DNA of 64,000 nucleotides from Sipunculus nudus (GCA_026874595.1 CM049315.1:67651916-67715915), one strand, 5' to 3'. Counted from the first letter of the stretch, positions 1 to 12,924 are shown. Numbers and translations: made by a program. The notes: generated by a model not told the origin, from the sequence alone.

Positions 1-1206
1 GCTGGTTAGATTACATACGGCCCAGCACCTGTCAATCATCTCCAGATGCGTTAGCCAAGCTCCGCCCAATTTATCTTTGTCAAGCTAGCTGCCTCCGAGG
101 CCAAACTCTGACAGGTTTGCCAAAAACGAATAGCATGCCAAAGCTTAATGAATTCTGTGACAGGTGTCGTTAAATAGCAGTTTGCATGACCAAATTGGTG
201 GCATTTCTTTTGCTGCACTGAAGGCATGCAATGGATGTCCTGATTGTGGACATCATTTGTGCTCAAGTAGTTTTGTTGGCCTATTGCCTGGAGTTTGCTT
301 TATACTTTCCAAACAGAACATGCTAATGAGAATTGATAGGAGGATTAAAATGGAGTTATATCATCTGGTTTAGAATCCCATAATACTGGCCTTGGAAACA
401 ACCAACCAGCAGCTTCAGAGCACACCCCTTGGCCAACAACACATTTTTGTCCAGACTGCCTCCTAACTTCAAATTTTTTTGCCTCAATATTCACAAGCCT
501 ACATACCAAGTAATTAGTACCAAATTCCTCTAACAGGTGTCAGCAACAGTGGTAATTCTTCCATGGAGACAAATGTACAAATGAACAAAAGACAATCCTG
601 TATCAACATCCTGGCAAGTCCATAGATAAACCTCCTTCCCTCAAGGCTCACATCTGCACAAATATGTTCTTAAAGAAACTTCTTCCACATTATCATGTCA
701 GTTTTGCTTTAATCAAGGAGCTAGCCAGTTTTTTAAAAAGTTAGCCAAGCAGTGAGTTAAATATGAACCAATGATTTATCTAAGCTGATCAGTATGATAA
801 TCATAGCTTGGGTCCTATACATCAAGCATATAATTAACAGAGTCATGGAACTGTGATGCAAACATAGCTGGGCTGGTATGGTCATCCATGTACATGCTTT
901 GACCTAGATTCCCTGCATTATTTTTTCTACTGCCTTTTACCAATTAGTGATGTAATTGAATGGTTTGCACCTGACCCTTCGGTACACCTGGCCAGGTATG
1001 TTTACTCTGTACTTAGTGGTCACATAACTGAGGTTCATGTAACCAACTGGGATAAAATTAATAGCCAGTAAAACGGAAAAAAAGAGGTGCCCGCTATTCT
1101 AAGGTTTAAATATATGATACAAAGAGCAAAAAAAAAATTGGGACTGTGAAAAGCAGATATAATTTTGAGGTGGACCTTATACCGAGGTGTTTGTCAGGTG
1201 AGGTTT

Positions 1207-1244
<38 letters not shown>

Positions 1245-2030
1245 TTTCAGGTAGTCATCTTTAAAATGAGAATCTAAACTATATCAATGCAAATAATAAG
1301 AAATCCTTCTGGAAGGCCTTTTGGCAGGGCATGGTATAAAATTAATTTAGTAAGTCCCCTTGATTCGAGTGTACAAAAGAATTTGAATAGTTTTTATGTC
1401 AACCTTAGTGAGATGTATGTGTTTCAATTGAATATATTAATCATTTTGAACAACCAAGGACTTCCAGTATTTTATTAGACAAGGCATCGCCATTCCAACC
1501 CTCGTCATACAGGCACAAAAAATAATCAAGTAGCCCACAGTAGTAGATAAAGAAATGGTGTCATTGTGAAAGGAATTTCCACCTGTGGTGATTTCCTTGC
1601 ATTTACATGTTAACCTTAGGTGGACACATTGATTTTTAACATTCTACAATAAAAATACAGCAATTCCCACACATTAACACAACAATGTGCTTTCATGCAA
1701 CATCAACCCAAAAAATACCAGTGGAACCCTAGTGTTAACAGCTAATATTGGTGTATTGTTCACAGGTAATTCTGGTGTTATCTTTAAGAAATGATACATA
1801 CATTACTCCAGCGCACTGACAGATGATGGAGTGCAGGTGGAAGTTGTCTTGACAGCAACAGGAAATAAGAAAAAAAAAAAGAACTTCCTTTTTATGAGCT
1901 TCACTATTAATTCATACAGTATATCTCTGAGTACTGCCACTCTTGGTTTGACATGAAATTAAGCAATGCAGATTGAAAGAAGTGAAACTACTCCCCTCTC
2001 CCTTAGAAAAAATGTGAAAACAAATTAAAC
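1..2030. other. AT-rich non-coding sequence
   Basis: No splice-supported exon or recognisable protein was found on either strand. Short open frames near the left edge (51-373) show no family motif. The only distinct structure is an AT dinucleotide run near 1210. If the GAF-type gene continues leftwards, this would be intron, but nothing here shows that. Confidence 0.5.
1210..1243. repeat. (AT)n microsatellite
   Basis: An uninterrupted alternating AT run of about 34 bp in an AT-rich background. It is a simple repeat with no associated gene signal. Confidence 0.95.
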
Positions 2031-2032
2031 AA

Positions 2033-2525
2033 ATGACCCATGGGTTATGACCCTTCTACAGAATGCTGAACGGCACTATCCAAGTCATGGGGAGTGCCTT
2101 GCGTTGGTATTATTACGACCTGCACAATCCATGTAAAATAAATATGTTTATATTAAAACATACTGATCTGTTCAACTTTGATATACTCTCAAAATAAATA
2201 AGAAACAAGGAAATTTGCAGAATTTGTGTTCTCCACTTCTGCCTCTTGTTGTCCCCCTTAAGCCTTCTCAATGTTTTAGTTTTTATTTTCCCCTGAAGAT
2301 GTCTCCACATATCACAGTTCCTGTGGTTTAGATTCCATTGTCCCCTGAAGATGTCTCCATATGTCATAATTTTTTTAGAGCAATCACTGACCAAAATTTG
2401 AATGAAATCATATGATATTTAGCAAAATTATCCCACTTAAACAAAAACCTGATGGAGGGACAGACAGACAGACCGACAAACAAGAATCAATGTCCCCTGT
2501 TCCGCGGAAGTGGGGGACAACAAAT
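2033..2525 (+). mobile_element. short non-autonomous element, family A-like 5' end, own 3' hairpin
   Basis: It opens with GACCCATGGGTT at 2035-2046, a one-base variant of the 5' palindrome of family A. It ends with a GACAGACAGACAGACC tract (about 2460-2476) and then a hairpin at 2491-2519 whose arms are TGTCCCC and GGGGACA, with TTCCGCGGAA at its centre. No coding capacity. The boundaries are inferred from these terminal signals only. Confidence 0.5.
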
Positions 2526-3700
2526 GCAGGGGCATACAGTACATCTCTTTCCTGCATTCTTTCCTACATAAATCCAAACACAGAAAAGACATTCAAAGGA
2601 GCAATTAAACACCTTTACTGAGGTGCTGGGACACGTAATAATCAGGATATGACAAGAAACTGGCCTCAGGTGGGCCTTTTCTGTTGATCTTCAATGAGAC
2701 GCCAAACTTACATCTGACAGTCTATGAATTTGCTGAAACTGGAGATTTTAAAATGTAGAATACATCTTGACCTTGCAGCAAATGGGTACTAATCCCAGTG
2801 GCTAATATGAATAATAACCCTCTTGTAGCTACAATGACACTATGGGCTGTTCATTCCCTGGGGAGCTACAAATCCAAGAACTTGCAGATCAGAAGAAACA
2901 CAATAAGATTGACCTTGGAGGAGATTGACATTTGTGGCTGGAATAACTGTCTGGTGCTAACAGTGGAAGCTTTGATTACATCAAGGGGTTGAGTGTTTAT
3001 GGGCCCACTTGCCTGAGGGGTTTGTGTTTTCAGGCACAGACTTGTTATTTAAAAAAAAAAAAAAGCTTCCGGAGTCTGTCAAAACATTGTGCTTGCCAGT
3101 TATATGATCTACCAGAGGAGTACCTCATATGAATAAATAAATAGATAATCTTCTTTACTGTGTCTTTGATATTAATTGTGAATAAATTACAGTGTAATAA
3201 TTCAAGTTTATGTTCTATAGGTAAATACAATATCAATAGAAAACATCATTACATTTTGAGAAATGTGTAAATTTGTGAATTTACTGTGATCAGTCTCTGC
3301 CATCCATTAAATCTTAAAAGTTTTTGAACAGATGGCAGTTTTATGCATTTTTGGTACTTAAGTAAAAGAAATCACACACTGTGTTAGCTTACGTCACTCA
3401 AGTCAATGGATACCAAAGCAACATATCTGAAAGTGAAGCAAATCAAATACTATGTTACTCAGTCCAAAGAAATAGCAGACCAAGTTCCTCAAGAATATAT
3501 TACCCAAGCCAAATTACTTACAATGTTACTCTAGTCAAAATGGACAACAGACTACATATGTAACTTAGCTCAACAGGAATTATAAACTCACGTTACTTTA
3601 TAGTTACAGAAATCACAGCTAGGCTATAATATCACTGACTGTTATTCAAGTCAAAATACACACTACAAACTATGACATTTTGAATAGAACACTGAACATA
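2526..3700. other. non-coding, no gene recognised
   Basis: AT-rich, with an A-run near 3050-3064. Short open frames have no domain signal and no paired splice sites. Nothing further can be supported. Confidence 0.45.
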
Positions 3701-3701
3701 C

Positions 3702-3990
3702 AGTAAAAGCTGAAATCATCTGTGACCCAATTCAATACACATACAGTAAAAGGGGATATCATATGTGACCCTATTCAACAAACAAATTGTAAAAGCTGAA
3801 ATCATCTGTGACCCATTTAAATAAACATACAGTAAAAGCTGAAATCATATGTGACCCAATTCTACAAATATATTATAAAAGCTGAAATCATCTGTGACCC
3901 AAATCAACAAACAAACTGTAAAAGCTGAAATCATCTGTGACCCATTTTAATAAACAAACGATAAACCTGAAATCACCTGTGACCCAAATT
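3702..3990 (+). repeat. 43-bp minisatellite, about 7 degenerate units
   Basis: Units begin ACAGTAAAAGCTGAAATCAT and continue CTGTGACCCA plus an A/T-rich tail. The first two units measure 43 bp each by counting. Units diverge by several substitutions, for example AGGGGATATCAT in the second, so the array is old or poorly homogenised. The period is not a multiple of three and no frame stays open. Confidence 0.85.
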
Positions 3991-4418
3991 AATTCAATGT
4001 AAGCACTAAGAAGCAGTAGTCTGTTATTTGTTGAAACTGCTGATAATTTTATGACTATGGTCAGTCTTTGTTTCTGGGTCTCACGTGAGGCAAATCTTCC
4101 CTACCCTCCGCCGATGAATGGTTAATGTTTCCTGGACTGCTTTGCAGCATGACCATTGTCAGTCAAGTATATATGCAGCCTGACTTGTTACAGGACAAGT
4201 TTCCTGCTTTGTATTTATATCATGCCATCCTGTCTGTCTGCAGGCTGGGTTAGCGGACACACCAATCTAAACAATGAATGCCCAAGGTACTGCAGAGAGC
4301 TCTCTCAGGAAACTTCATTACCCCCAAAATAAACCTTCACTGTCTTGCCACCAAGCAGAATTATCCTTCTCTACTTGACCTTTGACATAGGAAGAAAACA
4401 GAAACACAAGCTGAACAC
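3991..4418. other. non-coding spacer between two minisatellites
   Basis: Moderate-complexity sequence. A pyrimidine-rich stretch ending in CTGCAG at about 4243 resembles a splice acceptor, but no convincing exon follows. Nothing else is recognised. Confidence 0.4.
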
Positions 4419-5205
4419 ACAGAATCTCAGCTTCAAGACAAGCTAAAAATACAGAATCTCAGCACCAAGACAAGCTGTGGATACAGAATCTCAACACCAA
4501 GACAAGCACAGATACAGAATCTCAGCACCAAGACAAGCTGTGGATACAGAATCTCAACACCAAGACAAGCACAGATACAGAATCTCAGCATCAAGACAAG
4601 CTGTGGATACAGAATCTCAACACCAAGACAAGCACAGATACAGAATCTCAGCACCAAGACAAGCTGTGGATACAGAATCTCAACACCAAGACAAGCACAG
4701 ATACAGAATCTCAGCACCAAGACAAGCTGTGGATACAGAATCTCAACACCAAGACAAGCACAGATACAGAATCTCAGCACCAAGACAAGCTGTGGATACA
4801 GAATCTCAACACCAAGACAAGCACAGATACAGAATCTCAGCATCAAGACTAGAACAAGGTACAGAATCTCAGCATAAAGACAAGCTCGAGATATAGAATC
4901 TCAGCACCAAGATAAGCACAAGATACAGAATCTCAGCATCAAGACAAGTTCAAGATACAGAATCTCAGCACCAAGACAAGCTCAAGATATAGAATTTTGG
5001 CATCAAGACAAGCTAAAGATCTATCCAGAATCTCAGCACCAAGACTAGCACAAGATACAGAATCTCAGCACCATGACCAGCTCAAGATATAGAATCTCAG
5101 CACCAAGACAAGCTAAAAATACAGAATTTCAGCACCAAGACAAGCTCCAGATACAGAATCTTAGCACTAAGACAAGCACAAGATACAGAATCTTAGCACC
5201 CTACC
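4419..5205 (+). repeat. 31/32-bp minisatellite with 63-bp higher-order unit
   Basis: The monomer is ACAGAATCTCAGCACCAAG followed by ACAAGC and a variable end. From about 4465 to 4850 two monomer types alternate, one ending in CTGTGGAT (32 bp) and one in CACAGAT (31 bp), as a near-identical 63-bp dimer repeated about six times. Flanking monomers (4850-5205) are degenerate and do not alternate. Because 63 is divisible by three, long open frames arise on both strands (4433-4846 minus, 4477-4896 plus). I regard them as by-products, not genes. Confidence 0.92.
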
Positions 5206-5434
5206 AAAGAAAGTGATAATTTCCTGTCTGAACTTTGTTACCTGAAGAATGTATAAAAACAAACTTATGGTACTCCTCTACTGTTTAACTTATCTCAATA
5301 CTATCTACTTTGCTTTATGACCTTTGACCTCAGAGGAAATACAATGAAAAGGTATTCCACACTTCAAGAGAACTCCCTTCCTACTTGATCTTTCATACTG
5401 AAATAAACAGGAAGATAAGGTATAATTTTTTCAC

Positions 5435-6000
5435 TTATCTGCCTAAAGTGGAACAAATATTAGGCTTGCAGAAATAACCCTGCAAAAAACTTTGCCATAT
5501 CGTTATACCTGCAAAATCTGGTGGTAATACCTGCAGTGAACTTAAAGATATTTCATAACAAAAGAAGGGCAGACAGACACACAGACAGACAGACACAGTC
5601 CATGAGACCTCCCTCATACAGCAGGGCACTAAAAAAAATGAGCAAACTAAAATAGACAAGTGACCCAGGGGTTATGACACTCAGCTGACTATCATGACAT
5701 GATAGGCTCACATTCACAACAGAAATTTATTACCTGAAAACCAAACTGAGATTAACTTCAGATATGTGATCTTGACCTTTGACCTTTTCACACCAAAGTA
5801 AAGAGGGTTTTTTTTCCTTAAGTGATGGGTTACACAAAAGTGAAGACTAAATCCCATCATGACTGGTCTACACAGGGTGTGCGAGAGAAGAATAAGATCA
5901 AGGTGACCAGTTTTCAAACTCCTCTGTGAACTTAGCTGTTACAACTTGTGTGTCATATTTGACTTTGGGGGACACATACACAATACTTCCAAATTGATAC
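5435..6000 (+). mobile_element. two abutting repeat fragments: GACA-tailed 3' end, then a family A-like 5' end
   Basis: A tract rich in GACAGACAGACACA lies at about 5571-5596 and is followed by CACTAAAAAAAA near 5627, resembling the 3' ends of other families here. About 30 bp later, GTGACCCAGGGGTTATGACACTC at 5660 onwards starts a second element (variant of the family A 5' palindrome plus CTCAGCTGA). A TGACCTTTGACC block follows at about 5770. No coding content. Confidence 0.5.
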
Positions 6001-6232
6001 CATTGATGTAATTTGGCAGTCTCAAAAATAGAGGCAAAATGCTTCAAAAATAGAAACAAGGCCTACAGGCCTAATGCGAACCTGTGCATTGGGAAATACA
6101 CCAGGTATAATGCTTCAATGCTGGACCATGACTTCTCATGTATATGAACAATGCAGGTACTAAACATTTTGAAAAAGAAACAAGTACACAAACATCACTG
6201 CTGAAATTCTGGCATGGGTGCACACAACACAA

Positions 6233-7504
6233 CTAGGGACCCATGGGTCTCGACACTCAGCTGAATTTGTCTATAAGGATATTTTTAAAGAAATTTTTCA
6301 GAATGACAGTTCTGTGACCTTTACCAATGACCTTGTGACCAAAAAATCTTAGAACTTAATATCCTTGAACTTGCAGCATTAGGATTATTGTAACAATCTT
6401 TTAAAAAGTGACCTTGACCTCTGACCAGATAACCTCAAATTCTACAGGTTTCCTCACTTTGGGCAAGTAAGCCATGTGTGAACGTTGGAAAGTTCAGGAT
6501 GAAAAGTTTGATTTACAGTGCATCCACAATCTTTTTAAAGAATTGGCTTCTGTGACCTTCAACTTAGATCGCTGGACCCTGAAAATCAAAATGAATTTAC
6601 ATATGTGGTTGGTCATTATTAAATAAAGTTTGAAGCCAGTCTGTCTATCCAAAGCAGAATTATCATCAATAAACTAATTTGTGAATGGATGGGCCCTGTG
6701 ACCTTGACCTTTGACCCAAAAATCAAACAGAATCTTCCCCTAGTGGCAGGTTAGCAATATCTTAAAGATGGAAGGTTTGCGATGAAAAGTTTGGCTTCAT
6801 ATGCGTACACATTCCTTTTAAAGAAATGGGTCCTGTGACCTTGACCTTTGACCGTTGGACCCCAAAATCATCATGGTATTTACTTTAGTGGTGGGCCATT
6901 TATAAGTTAAGATTGAAATCAATATATCAAACTTAACTGGAGTTATGATCTTGAAACTAATTTGTGTGGATGGACGGATTGACAGACAGACAAAAATACA
7001 AACAGACAGACTGACAGACAGGGTGAATAGTATAGGGCATCCACTTGTGATCAATAAACACACCAGGTTTTGGGACACCAGATGTAATGACAGCTGAGAA
7101 ACTGACATGATTGTTGTCATTTTATAGTAAATAAATAGAAAAATATTTGTTAAAATAGGAAAACCACCCCGTTTCAGGAACTGACAAAGCTAGTCATGGT
7201 CAATATTCAAGGCAAGATTCATGACAAACCATGCATTAATTATCAAGATATTAGAGGTTTTGTATCAAATTTTTTACTATTCTGGGGGGTACTTTCAAGT
7301 CCCATAGCTCGAAGGAAAAAGGTCGCAGTGACCTTATTTCAGGTTTCCAAGAAAATTTTTAAATGACCTCCCTGGATATTCACTTAGAAGTTTCTAGGAC
7401 CAGCTGTTATGATTTGTGCCCTGCTAACGCACGGCTGGACGTCCAGATGGACGACGGACAAAGCGCCATTACTATACCTAAGTTGACTTACAGTCAGATG
7501 AGCA
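6233..7504 (+). mobile_element. family A element nested in family B copy 1
   Basis: The 5' end is CTAGGGACCCATGGGTC, where GACCCATGGGTC at 6238-6249 is a 12-bp palindrome, followed by CTCAGCTGA. The core repeats at about 140 bp and carries TGACCTTGACCTTTGACC at 6699-6716 and 6836-6853, with weaker versions at about 6305, 6410 and 6553. A GACAGACAG tract lies at about 6980-7020. The 3' end is a degenerate form of the family hairpin, TTGACTTACAGTCAGATGAGC, at about 7484-7504. Family B copies 2 and 3 give the uninterrupted sequence, so both junctions can be read. Confidence 0.75.
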
Positions 7505-8114
7505 AAAAATGATTGTATCTGGCACCACTAGTCTTGTATACAACAAAGCTATCAGAGATATATAATTATGCCCAAGTTCAGATGATATATCTAACCCCTC
7601 CTGAGAAATAAGCAGGGACACACACTGTGCAAAAAATTATTGTAGGTAGCACCACAAGTCTTGTATACGACAAGTATATGATAATTAAAATACAATAGGT
7701 ACAAATATGCCCAATTTCAGGATATATCAAATTCCTCTATAGAAATAAGCAGGCACAAAAGTCACACACTGTGTAAATGTCATTGTAGGTGGTGACACCT
7801 GTCTTGTGAACAAGAAACCCACCAAAGACACATAGACAGGTCAAAATATTAGGCCAATACATCAAACTTACCTTAAGTCTGATGCATGGGGCTGACCATG
7901 CTTAGGTGAGAAAGGCAGTTGCCCCAGTGAACTGTGACAAATTTGCAAGCTCAGGCTACTGCACTGAGTAAACTCATGACCTGCACCTGGCTAGACTGGG
8001 TGAACTTTTGATCTGTACCTGGCTGCACTAAGTGAACTCTTGACCTGTTGCCTAATCTAATACAGTTGGCAGTCTGCCAAAGCTATAAATAGATTGGCTC
8101 CACATGCAGCCCTG

Positions 8115-8170
8115 AGGGGCATGACACCCATGAGGTGATCACATGTCACCCATGAGGGGATCACATGCCT
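8115..8170 (+). repeat. GATCACATG minisatellite inside family B copy 1
   Basis: Two to three units of 'catgaggtgatcacatg' followed by 4-5 variable bases. The same array is longer in copy 3 (58029-58112, four units), so its length varies between copies. Confidence 0.7.
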
Positions 8171-11029
8171 TGTGCTTGGCTGCACTGACTGAACTCTTGA
8201 CCTATATCTGGCTGCACTGAATGAACTCTTGATCTATTGCCAAATCTGAAACAGTTGGCAGTTTCTTAACCTATGTAAATATACAGACACAATCTTGGCC
8301 TTTTGGCAAATCTGTTTACACATACTGAAAAAATTGGCTAAAATGCTTTTTTTTCAAGCTGAAATATTCATAAACTTTTTATCAAAATATCTAGAAAAAT
8401 AAAAGATTCAGTTCTTTCATTGTTAAAGGTCCAACAATTCTGCCAAAAATCATTCAAGTAAACTGGAACAAAGGCCACCAAAGAATAATTTTTGTGCCAT
8501 GTAACAGTACAATAATTTTGAAACAAAAATTTTATAGAAGAACAGTTTTGCAGTCCCCAGTTTGAGTTAGACATAATGGCCATAAGACCAACTTAAGTTT
8601 TTCTGATATTATTGAAAGAACCATGTCCTACGATAATTCTTTTGAAAAATTGAACGATTCAACTTGACAGTTTCATAATAAACATTTAAGCTGAAAGAGG
8701 CTAAAATTATGAGGTTTTTGACCATAAAAAACAGGTCAATGTAGGTAGCACATCAAAATCTGCAACTTCAAATATGAGTCATGTGACCAACATTTGCACA
8801 ATACTTGGTAATGCTAGCTTCTGTCATTTCTGAGATAACTGTCAGTATGCTTACTTGGCCAAATGACTGTTCGAATTCATTTAACTCCATTAAAATTCAT
8901 TAAATGCAAACCATTTGAACAAACTTGAGAGTGCTTGCCTCTGGGATCATTTCTGTAAAATATTGAACAATTTGGCTGGACCGTTTACAAGAAGACTTTA
9001 AAAGGTTTTTCAGCTTTTCCTCTATAAAATCTAAGTAAATGCAGATAGCAAAAAACATAAGCTGAATCCCACAGCATTTGATATGTGACAGATAATTGCA
9101 TAAAATCTGGGGATGGTAGCTCCTGCAATTCCTGAGAAATTATGGGTTGATATACAGATGACCAATGACCCCCATACAAAAAAAGGTCAATGCAGGTGGC
9201 GCCACCAATACCTGAATTTCATATATGACTCATGTGACCAACACTGGCATAAACTTTGGTGATGATAGCTCTGGCCGTTTCTGAGGTTGTCATTTTAGTA
9301 TGCTTTTTTGGACAGATGACTAGGTTCAACTTCCTGTAATTTGGCCAAAATTCACAGAAACTGAACCATTTGAACAAACTTGAGAGAGATGGTATAAAAG
9401 ATTATTTCTGTGAAATATTGAACAAATTGGCTTGACAATTTCAGAGGAGAAGATTTTTAAAGGTTTTTTAGCTTTTTCTCTATAAAATCTAAGAAAATGC
9501 AGATTTTTTTCAGATGGCTAATTTTTTGCATTAAATTTCATGATGCTAGCTCCAGTCGTTTTTGAAATAGTACGGGTTAACATATACCTGTGATTGTAAT
9601 CATTGCCTGGCATGAGGAAATTTAAAATCATAAATCTACATTTTTTAAAAGTTTTTAAAAAAACATTCTTGTCAATATTAACCATAGATAACCTGAAATC
9701 TAAATGTCTGGAGGCATGATGTAACGGATGCTGATAAACTTGTTCCAGGCTAGATGTATCTGCTTCACACAGCAAACATATATGGTAAAATGACTCAATT
9801 CAATCTTTATTATTCAGCCAAAATTCATTCTTTGGAACCATAAAAGACAATTATAATAAGAATTATTCAGGGGATTATTCTTGTAAAATATTAAACAAAT
9901 TGGCCTCAGTGGCGTCAGTCTAAAAATGTTTTGCAGGTTTATAACTCATATGGGAAAATAAAGCAAAATGGCTAAGTTAAGCTTCCAATAACTCAGCCAA
10001 AAATCACTGAACCAAAACCATTTGAACAAACTTGAACTATCAACATCTAAGAATAATTAATGTGTGAGATTTAAGAATTTGGCACAGTGGTTTTTGAGAA
10101 GAAGATCTTTGTAGCCACTGAGCTAAAATGGGCTGTTATGGCATATGACTAAATTCAGCTTCCCATAACTCAGCCAAAAGTCACTGAACTGAGACCATTT
10201 GAACAAACTTCAGAAAGCACTACCCTAGGATCATTTCTGTGCGATATTAAACAATTTGGCCATATGGTTTCAGAGAAGAAGTTTTTTGTAGCAGTCAGTA
10301 TGATACGGGCACTGATGACCCCCGTTCAAAAAAGGCCGATGCAGGTGGCGCCACCAATACTTGAATTTCAGACATGACTCATGTGACCAACATTGGCATA
10401 AAATTTGGTGATGACAGCTCCATCAGTTTCTAAGATTGTAATTTTAGTATGCTTTTTTGGAAAGATGAATAAGTACAACTAGCTGTAACTCGGCCAAAAA
10501 TCACCGAACTTAAACCATTCGAACAAACTTGAGAGAGATTGTTCCAGGGATCAATTCTGTGAAATATTTGACAATTTGGCTGAACAGTTTCTGAGAAGAA
10601 GATTTTAAAAGCTTTTTTAGCTTTTTCTCTTTAAAATCTAAGAAAATGCAGTTAGCCAAAAAATAAGCAAAATCCGATAGAGTTTTTAAGATGACTAATT
10701 TTTTGCAGAAAATTTCTTGATGCTCACTCATGCTGTTTTCAAGATAGTATGGGTTAACGTACAGACGACGGACGATGGACGACGCCACACCATCACATAA
10801 GCTCACAGGTTCGCTAAAAAATATAGATGGCAACACAAGTCTTCAAGAACTTATTAAAACCAGTCATGATTAATATATATATATACATGAGGTTTCAGGA
10901 CATTACATGAAACAACAGCTGAGAAACTGATACGATTGCTGTTATTGCACGGTCTCAAGAAAAGAGAAGAAAATCATACAAAAAAGGCACCACCAGTCTT
11001 TCGTAGCTGATCAGACAGTCCATTATCAA

Positions 11030-11338
11030 TAAATAAAAAAGAATTATGGCAATCCATGCATTAATCATTGAGATCCTCTAGCTTTTGTATCAAATTTTCA
11101 ATTATTCTTGGGTGCACAAAAAGGCCCCATAAATTTGAGAATGTAGTTTGCAGTGACCTAATTTCAGGTTCCCAAGGAGATTTCCTAAGGACCTAGAAAG
11201 GTGTACAGTAAGAAGTTTCTAGGTCCAATGGTTTTAATTTGTGCCCTGTTAATTGACGGCCAGATAACAACAGGCGGGACGGACGACTGACAAAGTTGAT
11301 TGCTAAACCTGAGATAACTAACAGTCAGCTGAGCTAGA
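11030..11338 (+). mobile_element. family A 3' fragment
   Basis: It contains the A-type block 'cagtgacctaatttcaggttcccaag', a GGGACGGACGACTGAC tract at about 11277, and the 3' hairpin ACAGTCAGCTGAGCTAG ending at about 11336. The 5' end cannot be placed. It begins within 220 bp of the end of family B copy 1. Confidence 0.6.
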
Positions 11339-12377
11339 AAATTCACCTTCCTTGTGTGTTCTTCAATGTTAGACTTAAGGCCTGATTTCTGTCATATGAC
11401 CCAGTATAAAACGGAAATACAAGATGCACCACTTCTGTTTACAGTGGTTGAAAACCAGGCTAACACACTGAAAAGTCAGCTTACTAGTGTCAGTCAATAT
11501 TAGCTTTGAGGCTGGACTGTGGCACAGATAGATTCTAAAACATAAGGACATCCACTCTTAAAAACAGTAAATAAACAGAATATAAGTCAATAAGTCAGCC
11601 TGTTTGTGTGTCAGTCAATACTGGCTTCAAGTGGTATCACTGCACTCACTTTTAGGTCAAGATAATCCATAATTCAGAGAGTTTTATGGTAATAGTATGG
11701 TAATTGTAAATGTCACATCCAGGCCGCTGTAGGGTTATGTCAGCATGTAGAGACTGTTTGTGGTTACTGGTGTTAGGAATTGGCGTTTACGTACATTATG
11801 TCTGATGACTGAAAGAAGGAAACCACCAATGACTGAGATAATTGATTATTTCATGAAACTTCTACATCATGAGAAAATATATAGGAAATGCATGCACTCT
11901 CTTGTGTTATGGCTAATTTTAAACTGACATTAATAGAAATAACATATATTTGAAGTAATATTGTAAGGTCAAGGTTGCAATGTTTTTTTCCACCGGACAA
12001 ATTTTAGTTTCAACATTGGTTGCTTCTTTGGGTCTGTCTTCTGTTGTATCCTGTTGAAAGATTTGTTTAAGGATAATATAACAGCATTTGTAAATCATTT
12101 CTGGTCACTGATTACAAGATAAACCATAAATTTAATCAATTTTTAAAAAGATCAATCATCAATATAATAAATTAATCAATACATCATTAGTGACTTTAGT
12201 AAATAAAACTCATGCTGACTGGAAACTGAATGCTTTGACATAAGGACATCAGACACTCACTGAAGGTAAAGATTAATTCACCTTGCTGAGCATAAAGGAA
12301 GCCATCTTGTACCGTTACATTACCCACAGCCTCATCAGCCTATCTACTCTGATCCCTCTTATGTGTCACACCCCGGA
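11339..12377. other. non-coding, mostly non-repetitive
   Basis: No splice-supported exon and no dispersed repeat I could match elsewhere in the window. It probably lies downstream of, or within an intron of, the minus-strand GAF-type gene. Confidence 0.4.
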
Positions 12378-12535
12378 AAATCTGACTAAACATGTCTGCT
12401 CAAATTATTCACCCTTTATCCAGGTAAATCTGACTAAACATGTATGCTCAAATTATTCACCCTTTATCCAGGTAAATCTGACTAAACATGTCTGTTCAGA
12501 TTATTTAACCTTTATCCAGGAAAGTACAACTTAAA
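12378..12535 (+). repeat. 48-bp tandem repeat, three units
   Basis: Units start with AAATCTGACTAAACATGT at 12378, 12426 and 12474 (period 48) and end with TTTATCCAGGTA. A fourth, degenerate unit may follow at about 12530. As 48 is divisible by three, an 83-residue frame stays open on the plus strand, but there is no independent evidence that it is coding. Confidence 0.9.
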
Positions 12536-12552
12536 ATGTTTGCTTAGATTAT

Positions 12553-12660
12553 TTAACCTGTATCTCTGCCAAGGAGGTTATGTTTTCAGAACTGTCTGTT
12601 TGTTCATTTGTTTGTTGGCAGGATTAGGCAAAAGAACTAGATAAAAGGGGCAGACCCATG
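12553..12660 (+). mobile_element. dispersed element end with ACCT..AGGT hairpin
   Basis: The sequence TCTGCCAAGGAGGTTATGTTTT at about 12564, followed by TTTGTTTGTTGG, matches related blocks at 48238 (ACCTCTGCCAGGAAGGT) and 54319 (ACCTCCACCGGCAGGTG). Each can form a short hairpin and is followed by a T/G-rich stretch. It looks like one end of a dispersed MITE-like repeat. Confidence 0.5.
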
Positions 12661-12924
12661 AGGATTGCTTTTCATTGGTGTCATTTTGCCCTCTAACAAG
12701 TACCACTCTATTTCTTACTTTATTTATAACCATGAGTATCACCTGCTAATGGTGTGTGAGAGAACAGATGTTACTGATCTGATGGAGGCCACAGTGTTTG
12801 AACACAAATTAAGTCCTGGTAAAAAAAATATTACTATATATGTGTTGACACATTTAGTATGAAAACTTAAATGTTAATTTGTAAAGTCTTGCAAAAATTA
12901 AAGTTGAGAGTCAATGAAGAGTTC

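Larger units (their letters stand above)
6056..10820 (+). mobile_element. family B element, copy 1, interrupted by a family A insertion
   Basis: It starts with the palindromic AGGCCTACAGGCCT at 6059-6072, closely followed by GCGAACCTGTG at 6076-6086. It ends at CACAGGTTCGC (10804-10814), the exact reverse complement of that 11-mer, then CTAAAAA. A family A element splits the copy at about 6233-7504. The body matches copies 2 and 3: degenerate 36-37-bp units around 'actgagtgaactcttgacctg', about 180-bp modules with 'cataactcagccaaaa', and GGTGGCGCCACC at 9195 and 10344. It is longer than the other copies because extra modules lie at about 8260-9700. No ORF of interest. Confidence 0.8.

Noticed and set aside
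4433-4896. Two opposite 137-139-residue open frames in a repeat array
   Set aside because: The 63-bp dimer keeps frames open on both strands. No signal, start context or conserved domain.
3702-5205. Possible CRISPR array
   Set aside because: Units are contiguous minisatellites without unique spacers, in eukaryotic-looking DNA.
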